Of a DNA stretch of 38,699 bases, positions 8,554 to 16,055 are shown piece by piece. The first letter of the stretch is position 1, and each line of letters starts with the position of its first letter. The notes under the pieces were generated by a model that made no database searches, was not told the DNA's origin, and saw nothing but the letters and a program-made list of their open reading frames with translations. This DNA is from Alistipes sp. (GTDB taxonomy: Bacteria; Bacteroidota; Bacteroidia; Bacteroidales; Rikenellaceae), in assembly GCA_017403125.1 (NCBI GenBank), contig JAFQOR010000013.1, positions 1 through 38,699 on the forward strand. The letters are read 5' to 3'. A program made the translations under genes and the position numbers.

Positions 8554-9558
8554 ATGAAACAACGCAATATATTGATTACCGGTGGTGCCGGCTTTATCGG
8601 TAGCCATGTTGTAAGACACTTTGTGGAGAAGTACCTCCACTACCACATCTTCACGCTCGACAAACTTACCTACGCGGGCAACATATCCAACATAGAGGAC
8701 ATCTTGACACGTCCGAACCACACCTTCGTTCAGGGCGACATAACCGATAGGGAGCTCGTTGAAAGAGTCTTCGAAGAGTATCGCATCGATGGCGTGATGC
8801 ACCTTGCCGCCGAGAGCCATGTCGATAGGTCGATAAGTGCCCCTATGGTCTTTGCGCACAATAATATCATAGGCACGCTTACGCTCTTGGAGGCGGCACG
8901 CAAAGCGTGGAGTGACAACTTCGAGGGCAAGCGTTTTCACCACATATCAACCGACGAGGTTTATGGCGCTCTACCTCTCGATGGAGGCAAGTTCAGCGAG
9001 ATGTCGTGCTACGACCCACATTCGCCCTACTCGGCATCGAAGGCGTCGTCGGACCACTTCGTGCGCGCCTATCACGACACCTACGGCATGCCCACCGTCA
9101 TCACCAACTGCTCAAACAACTACGGGCCGGCGCAATATCCCGAGAAGCTTATTCCGCTCTTCGTAGAGAACATCGTCGAGCGCAAGCCTCTACCGGTGTA
9201 TGGCACAGGAGGCAACGTGCGCGACTGGCTCTATGTTGGCGACCATGTCGAGGCGCTGGATAGAGTCTTTCACCATGGCATAGCGGGCAGTAGCTACAAC
9301 GTAGGCGGCAATAACGAATGGACAAATATCGACCTCGTAAAGCTGCTTATCGAGATAACAGACGAGGAGCTTGGCAGAGAGAGCGGTGAGAGCCTATCGC
9401 TCATCAAGTATGTCGAAGACCGCGCAGGTCACGATTTGCGCTACGCGATTGATGCATCGAAGATACGCGAGGAGTTAGGTTGGGAGCCCACGATGGATTT
9501 CCGCCAGGGGCTACGCCACACCATACGCTGGTATCTAAAACGCCACCTCGACAAATAG
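8554..9558 (+). CDS. rfbB: dTDP-glucose 4,6-dehydratase
   Basis: 334 aa, an extended short-chain dehydrogenase. It converts dTDP-glucose to dTDP-4-keto-6-deoxyglucose. It carries GGAGFIGSHVV, HLAAESHVDRSI, the catalytic STDEVYG (Thr133, Asp134, Glu135) and YSASKASSDH (Tyr159, Lys163). It is the last gene of the operon, 12 nt after rfbD. Downstream, a CACCGC/GCGGTG pair at 9578-9618 encloses a 29-nt loop, which is too open to call a terminator with confidence. Synonym rmlB. Confidence 0.95.
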   Translation: MKQRNILITGGAGFIGSHVVRHFVEKYLHYHIFTLDKLTYAGNISNIEDILTRPNHTFVQGDITDRELVERVFEEYRIDGVMHLAAESHVDRSISAPMVFAHNNIIGTLTLLEAARKAWSDNFEGKRFHHISTDEVYGALPLDGGKFSEMSCYDPHSPYSASKASSDHFVRAYHDTYGMPTVITNCSNNYGPAQYPEKLIPLFVENIVERKPLPVYGTGGNVRDWLYVGDHVEALDRVFHHGIAGSSYNVGGNNEWTNIDLVKLLIEITDEELGRESGESLSLIKYVEDRAGHDLRYAIDASKIREELGWEPTMDFRQGLRHTIRWYLKRHLDK

Positions 9559-9661
9559 AGTATCAGAGGCTAACACACACCGCCACAAGACGAGGAATGA
9601 GCACTTCGAAACGCGGTGAAAAGTGTAATTATTTAAGAAAAACTAAATTTATTTAGGTCAA

Positions 9662-9695
9662 TTTGTTGCAGGAAAGATAAAAAGTATTATCTTTG
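9662..9695 (+). promoter_or_regulatory. Bacteroidota-type promoter of rpmE2
   Basis: A -33 TTTG at 9662-9665 (an alternative TTG at 9666-9668 gives 19-nt spacing) is followed by a -7 TATCTTTG at 9688-9695, matching TAnnTTTG. Transcription would start near 9700, leaving a leader of about 35 nt before the ATG at 9734. Confidence 0.75.
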
Positions 9696-9733
9696 CGCCC
9701 GAATTAAGTACTTAATTATAACAAAAAGACGAA

Positions 9734-9997
9734 ATGAAAAAGGGTATTCATCCGGAGAATTATCGTTTAGTGGCGTTCAAGGATATGTCGAACGACCACG
9801 TGTTTTTGTGCAGGTCCGCCGTTTCGACAAAGGAGACCATCGAGGTGAACGGCGAAACCTATCCCGTGTATAAGATGGAAATCTCTAACACATCTCACCC
9901 GTTCTACACAGGTAAGATGAAGTTGGTGGACACCGCCGGTCGTGTGGATAAGTTTATGAGCCGCTACGCAAAACGCTACGATAAGAAGAACAAGTAG
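9734..9997 (+). CDS. rpmE2: 50S ribosomal protein L31 type B
   Basis: 87 aa, a large-subunit ribosomal protein. The N-terminus MKKGIHPENYRLVAFKDMSN and the SHPFYTGKMKLVDTAGRVDKF core are typical of type B L31. The zinc-binding cysteine set of the C+ paralogue is absent (only one Cys, in FLCRS), so this is the zinc-independent form. In many bacteria that form is induced under zinc limitation, but no Zur site was recognised here. The gene is a single transcription unit with its own promoter and a strong terminator 23 nt downstream. Confidence 0.96.
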   Translation: MKKGIHPENYRLVAFKDMSNDHVFLCRSAVSTKETIEVNGETYPVYKMEISNTSHPFYTGKMKLVDTAGRVDKFMSRYAKRYDKKNK

Positions 9998-10020
9998 GAT
10001 TGCTTGTTTCTCCCAAAACC

Positions 10021-10058
10021 ATGGGGATGGCTAAACAAATTGCCATCCCCATTTTTTT
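10021..10058 (+). terminator. Intrinsic terminator of rpmE2
   Basis: A perfect 11-bp stem (ATGGGGATGGC at 10021-10031, GCCATCCCCAT at 10042-10052) has a 10-nt loop and runs into seven T residues. This is a textbook rho-independent terminator. Confidence 0.93.
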
Positions 10059-10160
10059 GTATGGACACCAATAGAGCCTACCAGCCCCATGAAGCTCTCT
10101 CACAAGGCATCAAGCAATAGCACACAAGATTATGGTGTGGGGAGGGGTGAGGTTAGGGCA

Positions 10161-10237
10161 AGATGATAGCAAAGAGCATTGTGAGCCATAGTGCTTATCT
10201 ATTATGATAGCGCGATCGAACATTGTAACCGAGTAAA
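10161..10237. repeat. Structured dispersed repeat, copy 1
   Basis: About 77 bp shared with 12151-12228. A core of 48 bp (10169-10216) is identical to 12159-12206. The flanks differ by a few substitutions and one 1-nt indel that would break any reading frame, so the repeat is non-coding. It can fold into a 9-bp hairpin (10175-10195, loop AGC, two G-U pairs) followed by a small CTAT..ATAG hairpin. The two copies lie as direct repeats on either side of the BACON lipoprotein gene. Confidence 0.85.
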
Positions 10238-10355
10238 AAAAAAGGTGTGGAACGCCGAAATATTCCCTCTTGGCGAAAGCCACCAACATAGAATCACTCT
10301 GGAATAGATGGTTTGTTTGCTGATTCACGTCACACCTCTTAACATCCATAAACAA

Positions 10356-10401
10356 TTTAGCTTGGGAGAATATAGCATATGCACTACTCCCCCAAGCTAA
10401 A
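10356..10401 (-). terminator. Probable terminator of the BACON lipoprotein gene
   Basis: A perfect 11-bp stem (TTTAGCTTGGG at 10356-10366 with CCCAAGCTAAA at 10391-10401) has a 24-nt loop containing the palindrome GCATATGC. Read on the minus strand it begins 34 nt after the stop codon and is followed by TTGTTT. A smaller CTCAAC/GTTGAG hairpin lies closer to the stop at 10413-10427. Confidence 0.6.
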
Positions 10402-10435
10402 ATATTTATTTTCTCAACTTCGTTGAGTGGTTTAT

Positions 10436-11722
10436 TTAGCAACCTGTCGTCTTATCATACATTTCTAACTGAACGCATCTGAATGTACCTGTAATCTTAT
10501 TGCCTATATCATCTACGCAATCAAACACGACTACAACATCCAAACCATCACGCTCGATAGATATAGTACCATCCACAAGGGGAGCTCCTGCGCGAGGTTT
10601 GATATAGTCATTCTCAACAACACTATAACATGAAGAACTTGCGATAAATGTATTTGCCTGCATAGGATCATCCTTGGTTACTGCGGTGTAAGTACCATAG
10701 ATATTATCAGCAACAAAGCCCTTTGCAGAACTATACAAGTCGATTGACATATAGTCTCCGTTGATAGGGTTCTGACACTCTAACAATTGAACTACCCAGT
10801 TGGCACCAACCGTAAAGTCACCGTAGTACAACAAGCGAATGATACCACCGGTATGGTTAAAGCTATAGTCGTCCTCAAGCCAGCTATACGGGCCATTATT
10901 CTCGACAACTATATATTCAAGTTCGAGACTACCGTTATAAACAACATGATGAACCTCGCCATTATCGAGCGTAAGGATTGCATCAATACTATTCTCCGAT
11001 ACTACAACAATACCATCCGTGAAGTAGTTCTCGACATATGAGCCATCCACCTTGGGCTCCAAGCGAGTAGAATAGCTATGGCTGAATGTCCATGCACTAC
11101 CGAGATTTTCCTTATCGAGGCGATAGGTACCATGAGGAATTGATGCCTTCTCATTAGACTCAACCTCCTTATCAGAGTAGAAGTCGAAACGGTAGTACTG
11201 ATCTATATAGAGGTGTGAAAAGCCGGTAGTACCATTCATAGATAGAATAGCGAAGTAATTGGCATTCGGAGATGATATACATCCCGCATACGGACCACAA
11301 TACTCACCATTGAGAACCTCGGCACGATGCTCAACATCGACTTCTGCAGATAAACCCGACTGACTAATATCGACACTGCAAGATAGATCCTCGTAGCTCA
11401 ATACAATCTTTGTGCTACGAGTATTGGCCGAGTTATTGGGAGCAACGTCAAAAAAGACAATCGATTTTGCACTACGAATGTTAGTAATCCAATCAGCATC
11501 ACACTCAACCTCCGGCAGCGTGCCATCCTCTACCCCAAGTAGCTCATAAATGATTTTGCTGTCAGTCGCGCCATCTGTTCCGAATGACATCTCTCCTTGC
11601 GAAACAAGTGATAACGATTTTTCAACCACCTCTGGTTCTGTGCCAGGCTGCACATCATCCTCCTTACCGCATCCAACCAGAGTAAACAGACACGATAACA
11701 ACAAAAATAGTTTAGTCTTCAT
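10436..11722 (-). CDS. BACON-domain lipoprotein of unknown function
   Basis: 428 aa. The lipoprotein signal ends at TLVGC (Cys18), followed by an acidic, flexible linker. Residues 35-115 form a BACON-like domain (SLVSQGEMSFGTDGATDSKIIY, WITNIRSAK, a Cys-rich SVDISQSG end strand). The remaining 300 or so residues are strand-rich, with many Tyr, Asn and Asp residues and repeated NGEY/DNGEV turns. I do not recognise this C-terminal region. It could be a ligand-binding beta domain of the kind found in polysaccharide or surface-adhesion lipoproteins. The start is the ATG at 11722 because it directly precedes the signal peptide; the frame is open 33 nt further upstream. The gene stands alone and opposite to its neighbours, bracketed by two copies of a structured repeat, which suggests a gained or mobile segment. 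Confidence 0.75.
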   Translation of the reverse strand: MKTKLFLLLSCLFTLVGCGKEDDVQPGTEPEVVEKSLSLVSQGEMSFGTDGATDSKIIYELLGVEDGTLPEVECDADWITNIRSAKSIVFFDVAPNNSANTRSTKIVLSYEDLSCSVDISQSGLSAEVDVEHRAEVLNGEYCGPYAGCISSPNANYFAILSMNGTTGFSHLYIDQYYRFDFYSDKEVESNEKASIPHGTYRLDKENLGSAWTFSHSYSTRLEPKVDGSYVENYFTDGIVVVSENSIDAILTLDNGEVHHVVYNGSLELEYIVVENNGPYSWLEDDYSFNHTGGIIRLLYYGDFTVGANWVVQLLECQNPINGDYMSIDLYSSAKGFVADNIYGTYTAVTKDDPMQANTFIASSSCYSVVENDYIKPRAGAPLVDGTISIERDGLDVVVVFDCVDDIGNKITGTFRCVQLEMYDKTTGC

Positions 11723-11943
11723 ACCTATAATAATTAAAAGTTTGTTCACACACATGATAACAACCTGTACAACCCTGCAAAACGAAATGTATAAATGGAT
11801 GTTTATGAATTAACAAACATACCCTCTATTTCCGTGAGATTCGATTCCGGTCATCGGCATCAAACCATACACAAAATTCTCACTTCTCAACCATTCGCAT
11901 GCAAAATATAATTCAGCCCACCATCAAGAAAAAAACACGCTTG

Positions 11944-11951
11944 CAAATATA
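11944..11951 (-). promoter_or_regulatory. Possible -7 element for the BACON lipoprotein gene
   Basis: CAAATATA on the plus strand reads TATATTTG on the minus strand, matching TAnnTTTG. No TTG is found at the expected -33 distance, so support is weak. It would give a leader of roughly 220 nt. Confidence 0.35.
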
Positions 11952-12000
11952 GTAAATTATTTTGGAAAAAAGTATCATTTTTTGGACTTTTTCATCTTCT

Positions 12001-12009
12001 GGGGGGGGG
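12001..12009. repeat. G9 homopolymer in an intergenic region
   Basis: Nine consecutive G residues in A/T-rich sequence, about 50 bp upstream of the possible -7 element of the minus-strand lipoprotein gene. Its length would be expected to vary by slippage. Confidence 0.7.
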
Positions 12010-12150
12010 TATGTTATTCATTTACAGTATTTTACACATATTGCATTTTTGACACTACTCCATTTTTTACCACCTTATTATAATGATTATATTAAAAGCC
12101 CCTAAATAGACTCCGATAAATAGTTTATGCGCGTTAGCTAAATCAGGGGG

Positions 12151-12228
12151 AGATGGTGGCAAAGAGCATTGTGAGCCATAGTGCTTATCTATTATGATAG
12201 CGCGATGCGAACGTTGTAACAGAGTAGA
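12151..12228. repeat. Structured dispersed repeat, copy 2
   Basis: Second copy of the element at 10161-10237, in the same orientation, 1990 bp away. It has the same two-hairpin folding potential (main hairpin about 12165-12185). The 48-bp core 12159-12206 is identical to copy 1. Confidence 0.85.
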
Positions 12229-12320
12229 AGTCAGAAATCTTGCAATAACTTTAATCTAACAACAAAGCAAGCAAACGCCACTTTTTTATTCCAAATGACC
12301 ACTGCATAGATCTTTTTCAC

Positions 12321-12328
12321 TATATTTG
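12321..12328 (+). promoter_or_regulatory. Probable -7 element for the PAP2 phosphatase gene
   Basis: TATATTTG matches TAnnTTTG and lies 32 nt before the ATG at 12361. No clear TTG was found at the -33 position. Confidence 0.5.
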
Positions 12329-12360
12329 CCACGTAATTAACGAAACCAAACTTCAAGATA

Positions 12361-13029
12361 ATGAGAAAAGCGCTCAAAGAGTTCCTTTCAAATAGCCGCT
12401 CGATGCTGATAATGTTTAGCATCATTTGGACGCTACTGCTTGTTACCACACTCTTGGATAACAAGCTTGCGACCCACATCATGCTGAACAGCTTTCACAA
12501 CCCCGGATTGGACGTATTCTTCAAGCTAATAACCTACATGGGCACACTCATCCCTCTTGGTTTGGGTATCGCAATAGTCCTGCTTAACATCCGCAAAGGG
12601 TGGTACATAGTCCTATCACAGATATTTGCGTTTCTTATCACACAGCCATTCAAGTTTGGTTTTGCGCACAAACGACCCGCCTTGCTGTTTTACGAGCACG
12701 ACGTAGAACTGCCGAATGTCGTTGATGACGTAACGCTCAACACCGCCTGCAACAGCTTCCCTTCGGGACACACATCAGCAGCGTTTGCACTATTTACCTG
12801 CTTCATTGCCATAACACCCGCCAAATACCGATGGCTTCAAATCACATGGCTGATTATGGGTTGGTTGGTTGCATACTCGCGCGTGTACCTATCGCAACAC
12901 TTTGCAGAAGATATTCTATTTGGCTCGGTCATAGGTGTTGTAGCAAGCCTCTTGGCATACGTATGTTTATATAGAAAAGAGTGGGGCGAACGACCGCTGT
13001 TCAAGAGGTGTAAACTCAACAAAAAATAG
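12361..13029 (+). CDS. Membrane PAP2-family phosphatase
   Basis: 222 aa integral membrane phosphatase. It has about six hydrophobic segments (roughly residues 15-32, 52-76, 82-96, 138-152, 158-172 and 185-203). All three PAP2 signature motifs are intact: K-x6-RP (Lys98, Arg105, Pro106), PSGH (134-137) and SR-x5-H-x3-D (Ser173, Arg174, His180, Asp184). The likely substrates are isoprenyl or lipid phosphates, such as undecaprenyl diphosphate, phosphatidylglycerol phosphate or lipid A phosphates; the sequence alone does not choose among them. The gene seems to be transcribed alone, from a -7 element 32 nt upstream. Confidence 0.88.
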   Translation: MRKALKEFLSNSRSMLIMFSIIWTLLLVTTLLDNKLATHIMLNSFHNPGLDVFFKLITYMGTLIPLGLGIAIVLLNIRKGWYIVLSQIFAFLITQPFKFGFAHKRPALLFYEHDVELPNVVDDVTLNTACNSFPSGHTSAAFALFTCFIAITPAKYRWLQITWLIMGWLVAYSRVYLSQHFAEDILFGSVIGVVASLLAYVCLYRKEWGERPLFKRCKLNKK

Positions 13030-13101
13030 CTTTCCGAAACTCTAAAATAGCGGCACATATCGCAAAAAGCCATCCATAACGCCACTTTTTGTCGAAAAAA
13101 G

Positions 13102-13132
13102 TTGGCTGCTTGAAAAATTTGCACTAACTTTG
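13102..13132 (+). promoter_or_regulatory. Bacteroidota-type promoter of mqnA
   Basis: A -33 TTG at 13102-13104 is separated by 20 nt from a -7 TAACTTTG at 13125-13132, both matching consensus. The leader would be about 60 nt. Confidence 0.75.
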
Positions 13133-13198
13133 CTTTCGATATAGTGGGCTTAAACGAGGGTTCACACATGTAAAATCAAGAGGAAACAATTATGGACG

Positions 13199-13969
13199 AT
13201 GGTTATCATTCCAACAATAACTGCCGTATCGTATCTGAATACGATACCCTTCGTCTATGGCATAAAGCACGCAGATAACCTGCGCGCCAATCTCCTTTTG
13301 GCACCTCCTGCCGACTGCGCACGCAACTATATCGAGGGTCGAGCCGACATAGCACTTCTACCATCGGCTGTTGTACCACAACTCACACAAACAGACATTA
13401 TCACAGACTACTGCATAGGTGCCGTAGGTGCCGTTCGCACCGTTACTATCATGAGCGATGTGCCCATCGAAAAGGTTAAGCGCATATGGTTAGACTCGCA
13501 CTCACGCACCTCTGTACAGCTGTGCGGCTATTTAGCAGAACATAAGTGGCACATAGCTCCGGAGTGGTTACACCTGGATGACTATACCCGTGTTGAGTGT
13601 CACGCCCCCGAGGAGGCATTCCTGCTCATTGGCGACAAGGTATTCAACTACGAAAATCGTTTCCGCTACGTATATGACCTCGCCGTTGAGTGGCGTTCTG
13701 TGACATCATTGCCCTTTGCCTTTGCCGTATGGGTAGCTCGCAAGGGTGTATCTTACGAGGTCCGTGATGCCTTGCAGCACGCATTAACATTTGGTGTTGA
13801 GCATATCTGGGAGGCTATCACCGAGTCCGACCACATGGGCAACGATGGTGGCATCACAGCCTACGAATATCTTACACGCAACATAGATTTTATCCTCGAC
13901 GAGGAGAAGCACCGCGCCCTGAAAAAGTTCTGGGATGCTGGATTGAGGGTGGTTCCGCGATCCTATTAG
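13199..13969 (+). CDS. mqnA: Chorismate dehydratase MqnA (futalosine menaquinone pathway)
   Basis: 256 aa. MqnA removes water from chorismate to give 3-enolpyruvyl-benzoate, the first step of the futalosine route to menaquinone. The protein has the periplasmic-binding-protein-like fold of this family: an N-terminal AVSYLNTIPFVYG motif, the ADIALLPSAVVPQL segment, SHSRTSVQL and LLIGDKVF. The partner genes mqnB to mqnE are not in the window. An ATG 7 nt upstream is in another frame; the chosen start follows AGGAAA by about 14 nt and begins at the first beta strand. The family also contains MqnD, but the motifs and length fit MqnA better. Confidence 0.85.
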   Translation: MVIIPTITAVSYLNTIPFVYGIKHADNLRANLLLAPPADCARNYIEGRADIALLPSAVVPQLTQTDIITDYCIGAVGAVRTVTIMSDVPIEKVKRIWLDSHSRTSVQLCGYLAEHKWHIAPEWLHLDDYTRVECHAPEEAFLLIGDKVFNYENRFRYVYDLAVEWRSVTSLPFAFAVWVARKGVSYEVRDALQHALTFGVEHIWEAITESDHMGNDGGITAYEYLTRNIDFILDEEKHRALKKFWDAGLRVVPRSY

Positions 13970-14040
13970 TAAGCCGTGCGGCACATTGTCGTGCGACTTA
14001 CACCTCCGACAGATGAGGCGTTTTATTGTATTCCGCCTCA
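13969..14040 (+). other. Two stem-loops between mqnA and corA
   Basis: The first hairpin has outer arms GTAAG (13969-13973) and CTTAC (13997-14001) and inner GCAC/GTGC. The second is a perfect 7-bp stem TGAGGCG (14014-14020) with CGCCTCA (14034-14040), followed by A residues rather than T. They could be an mRNA end, a processing site or a corA leader structure. They are not canonical terminators on the plus strand. Confidence 0.35.
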
Positions 14041-14088
14041 AAAAGGCCTAAATAGGGCCAAAGTTGAATATTACAAAATAAAACTTTT

Positions 14089-14095
14089 GGAGGAG
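14089..14095 (+). promoter_or_regulatory. Strong Shine-Dalgarno before corA
   Basis: GGAGGAG ends 2 nt before the ATG. Such a strong match is unusual in this window, where most genes lack a Shine-Dalgarno sequence. The short spacing makes its function uncertain. Confidence 0.45.
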
Positions 14096-14097
14096 AT

Positions 14098-15051
14098 ATG
14101 ATCACCATCTATCTGAAGCAATACAACAAGATTATACGTAACGCCGATCCCGATCTTTTCGACGAGCTCGGCTTCGATGACATCCTCTGGATCGATCTTC
14201 TTTGCCCCTCGATAAAGGAGCAGAAGGCGGTGGAGAACTTCATGGAGTTGAGCCTACAAACCAAACAGCAGGTCGAGGAGATTGAATCAACATCAAAATA
14301 CTCCGAGACCGAGAATGCTATTATCTCGAACTCAAACTTCTTCGTACCACAGGGCGAGTCATTCACCGTTGAACCCGTATCTTTCATTATCTCGAACGAG
14401 GGTGTGCTGGTATCGGTACGTCAGGCAGAGTTCCGCACATTCCGCGAGGCAGAGAAGCGTTTGCAGATGAACTACCGCAGCTACTCTACCGGCTACCACA
14501 TCCTTATCTCGCTATTGGAGGTACGTATCGACTACGACGCCGACCTCGTGGAGATGGTAGGCAAGCAGGTTGCCGCCGTAAGTAAGGAGATAAGCAGCGG
14601 CTCGAAAATCGACAAGGAGGTGCTCTATCGCATCAACGCCCTGCAAGAGAACACCATGTTGCTGCGCGAGAACATCTTCGACCGTCAGCGTGTATTGTCA
14701 AGCATATTACGTTCGGAGCGCTTCCCCAACGATATATACCCTCGTTTGCAGTTGATGCTAAAAGACGTAAACTCGCTTATCAGCCACGCAGATTTCAGCT
14801 TCCAGCGTCTGGACTATATACAGGATGCTGCGCTTGGCCTTATCAACATCGAGCAGAACGAGATTGTTAAGATATTCTCGGTGGCAGCGGTAATCTTCAT
14901 GCCCGCAACGCTCGTAGCGAGTATGTATGGTATGAACTTTAAGTTTATGCCCGAGTTGGATTGGGAGTATGGCTACGTATGGGCAATTGCATTGATGCTT
15001 ATAGTTTCGGGCTTGACCTATTGGTTCTTCAAGTTTAAGAAGTGGCTCTAA
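14098..15051 (+). CDS. corA: CorA-family magnesium/divalent cation transporter
   Basis: 317 aa, normal CorA length. CorA forms a homopentameric channel for Mg2+ (also Co2+ and Ni2+) in the inner membrane. The large N-terminal cytoplasmic domain is followed by the long helix containing the LQENTMLLRENIFDRQRVL region. Two C-terminal transmembrane helices follow. The universal GMN selectivity motif is present at residues 278-280 in SMYGMNF, at the end of the first helix, and a basic tail (FKFKKWL) closes the protein. The stop is followed by a strong stem-loop. Confidence 0.93.
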   Translation: MITIYLKQYNKIIRNADPDLFDELGFDDILWIDLLCPSIKEQKAVENFMELSLQTKQQVEEIESTSKYSETENAIISNSNFFVPQGESFTVEPVSFIISNEGVLVSVRQAEFRTFREAEKRLQMNYRSYSTGYHILISLLEVRIDYDADLVEMVGKQVAAVSKEISSGSKIDKEVLYRINALQENTMLLRENIFDRQRVLSSILRSERFPNDIYPRLQLMLKDVNSLISHADFSFQRLDYIQDAALGLINIEQNEIVKIFSVAAVIFMPATLVASMYGMNFKFMPELDWEYGYVWAIALMLIVSGLTYWFFKFKKWL

Positions 15052-15077
15052 TATTCCACAGCCTCCTACATAACACA

Positions 15078-15116
15078 AAGATGAGAGATGATGCACTGCG
15101 CACCATCTCTCATCTT
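15078..15116. terminator. Stem-loop terminator, possibly bidirectional, between corA and the kinase module
   Basis: A perfect 13-bp stem (AAGATGAGAGATG at 15078-15090, CATCTCTCATCTT at 15104-15116) with a 13-nt loop. It lies 26 nt after the corA stop and 44 nt beyond the stop of the minus-strand small ORF, so it may end transcription from both sides. T-runs are short on both strands. Confidence 0.65.
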
Positions 15117-15160
15117 ATTCTGTGAATCACCAAGTTACACTACGTTCCTTCGCCCTACTA

Positions 15161-15319
15161 CTATCTCAACTCGTCGGGATGCAGACGCACGACCTCGCCA
15201 TCACGCACCACAACCAAATCACCATTATCCTTGCGCGTACGCTCGATAAGGCGTCGTTGTGCCAACAAAATTCCGGCATCGATACGCTCCTGTAACTCTC
15301 TAATTTCAAACTCACTCAT
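15161..15319 (-). CDS. Small 52-aa protein overlapping the zeta-like kinase gene
   Basis: The 52-codon ORF begins MSEFEIRELQERIDAG and ends at a TAG at 15161-15163. Its ATG (15317-15319) overlaps the last 8 nt of the kinase gene, an arrangement typical of translational coupling. The composition is highly charged. The N-terminal half looks helical (RELQERIDAGILLAQRRLIERTR) and the C-terminal half is a short beta hairpin (DLVVVRDGEVVRLHPDEL). Small charged proteins next to zeta-type kinases are often their antitoxins or partners, so an antitoxin-like role is my inference. I do not recognise a named family. Confidence 0.65.
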   Translation of the reverse strand: MSEFEIRELQERIDAGILLAQRRLIERTRKDNGDLVVVRDGEVVRLHPDELR

Positions 15320-15884
15320 AGCTCAATATCTTATTATACGCTAACGGATCAACAATCTCCTTTATTTCACTCTTCGAGCCATAGGCAATCTTTTTCACGC
15401 CCTCGGCTGTACTGTTATCGTATATGACCCAATAGTCACAAATGGGCATATAGAGCTTCGTAAGGTTACGCATGCTGCTCTCGTAGCGACGACATATGGT
15501 ATTTGTGGGGATGTTGTGTCCTCCAAGGCTCACACGCTTCGCCACACGCTGAATAGCCTGTTCGGGCGTTGGAAGCCAAAAATAGAGGAGTGATACAAAG
15601 TAGCCACGTTCATGAGCTCGGTCGATGAATTTCTGATATGTGCGCGTTGAAAGTGTCGTCTCGAATGCGAAGTCGGAACCATCTTCAAGCAGGTCGTTAA
15701 TACGACGCAACATGAGTCTGCCCGCCTCGATAGCTTGGCTATCGGGATTAAACGGAGATAAGCCACGAGCAATCTCGTCGGCATTGACAAACTCGTGGCA
15801 GTGCAACATCTCTGGCAACATGGTGTATGATGCCGTGGTCTTACCTGCGCCGTTGCAACCCGCTATGATGTAGAGTTTCTGCAT
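15312..15884 (-). CDS. Zeta-toxin-like P-loop kinase / AAA ATPase
   Basis: 190 aa. A Walker A motif GCNGAGKT occupies residues 9-16, followed by FVNADEIARGLSP and the FETTLS motif (Glu75-Thr-Thr) seen in zeta-toxin and COG4185-type kinases. An LYFWLPTPEQAIQRVAKRV segment carries the lid-region arginines. Zeta toxins phosphorylate UDP-N-acetyl-amino sugars; chromosomal relatives such as this may use other substrates. It has its own promoter and is followed by an overlapping 52-codon gene, so the pair looks like a toxin-antitoxin-type module, though in the toxin-first order. The function is unproven. Confidence 0.75.
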   Translation of the reverse strand: MQKLYIIAGCNGAGKTTASYTMLPEMLHCHEFVNADEIARGLSPFNPDSQAIEAGRLMLRRINDLLEDGSDFAFETTLSTRTYQKFIDRAHERGYFVSLLYFWLPTPEQAIQRVAKRVSLGGHNIPTNTICRRYESSMRNLTKLYMPICDYWVIYDNSTAEGVKKIAYGSKSEIKEIVDPLAYNKILSYE

Positions 15885-15904
15885 AACTTAACAAATCTCT
15901 TTCG

Positions 15905-15936
15905 CAAAGATAATTATTTTCTATGTAATGACCAAA
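15905..15936 (-). promoter_or_regulatory. Bacteroidota-type promoter of the zeta-like kinase module
   Basis: On the minus strand, TTTG (plus coordinates 15933-15936) is followed 20 nt later by TATCTTTG (15905-15912). Both match the -33 and -7 consensus. Transcription would begin near 15900, about 16 nt before the ATG. Confidence 0.75.
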
Positions 15937-15990
15937 TTTTTTCAACACTATCACCACTATGTTCTACCCTCTCGTATAGCTATCCTTATT

Positions 15991-16030
15991 AAAAACAGGA
16001 CCGACCACAAGCAATTGCTCATGGTCGGCC
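15991..16030 (-). terminator. Intrinsic terminator of the purine operon
   Basis: On the minus strand, a stem of CCGACCA (16022-16028) with TGGTCGG (16001-16007), extended by a G-U and a G-C pair, encloses AGCAATTGCT and is followed by TCCTGTTTTT. It lies 26 nt after the purB stop, the last gene of the ten-gene operon. Confidence 0.85.
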
Positions 16031-16055
16031 ACAATCGTCAAAGCGTTACTACTAC

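Larger units (their letters stand above)
11723..12360. other. 638-bp intergenic region between divergent genes
   Basis: A/T-rich region with no gene that I can support. It holds a weak minus-strand -7 element, a G9 tract, repeat copy 2 and a plus-strand -7 element, each listed separately. The rest is low-complexity A/T sequence without recognisable coding or RNA signatures. Confidence 0.6.

Noticed and set aside
9578-9618. CACCGC/GCGGTG inverted repeat as terminator of the rfb operon
   Set aside because: Only 6 bp with a 29-nt loop and no T-run.
10110-10442. 110-codon minus-strand open frame after the BACON lipoprotein gene
   Set aside because: It runs through the probable terminator and repeat copy 1; the same frame is broken by an indel in copy 2, and its composition is not protein-like.
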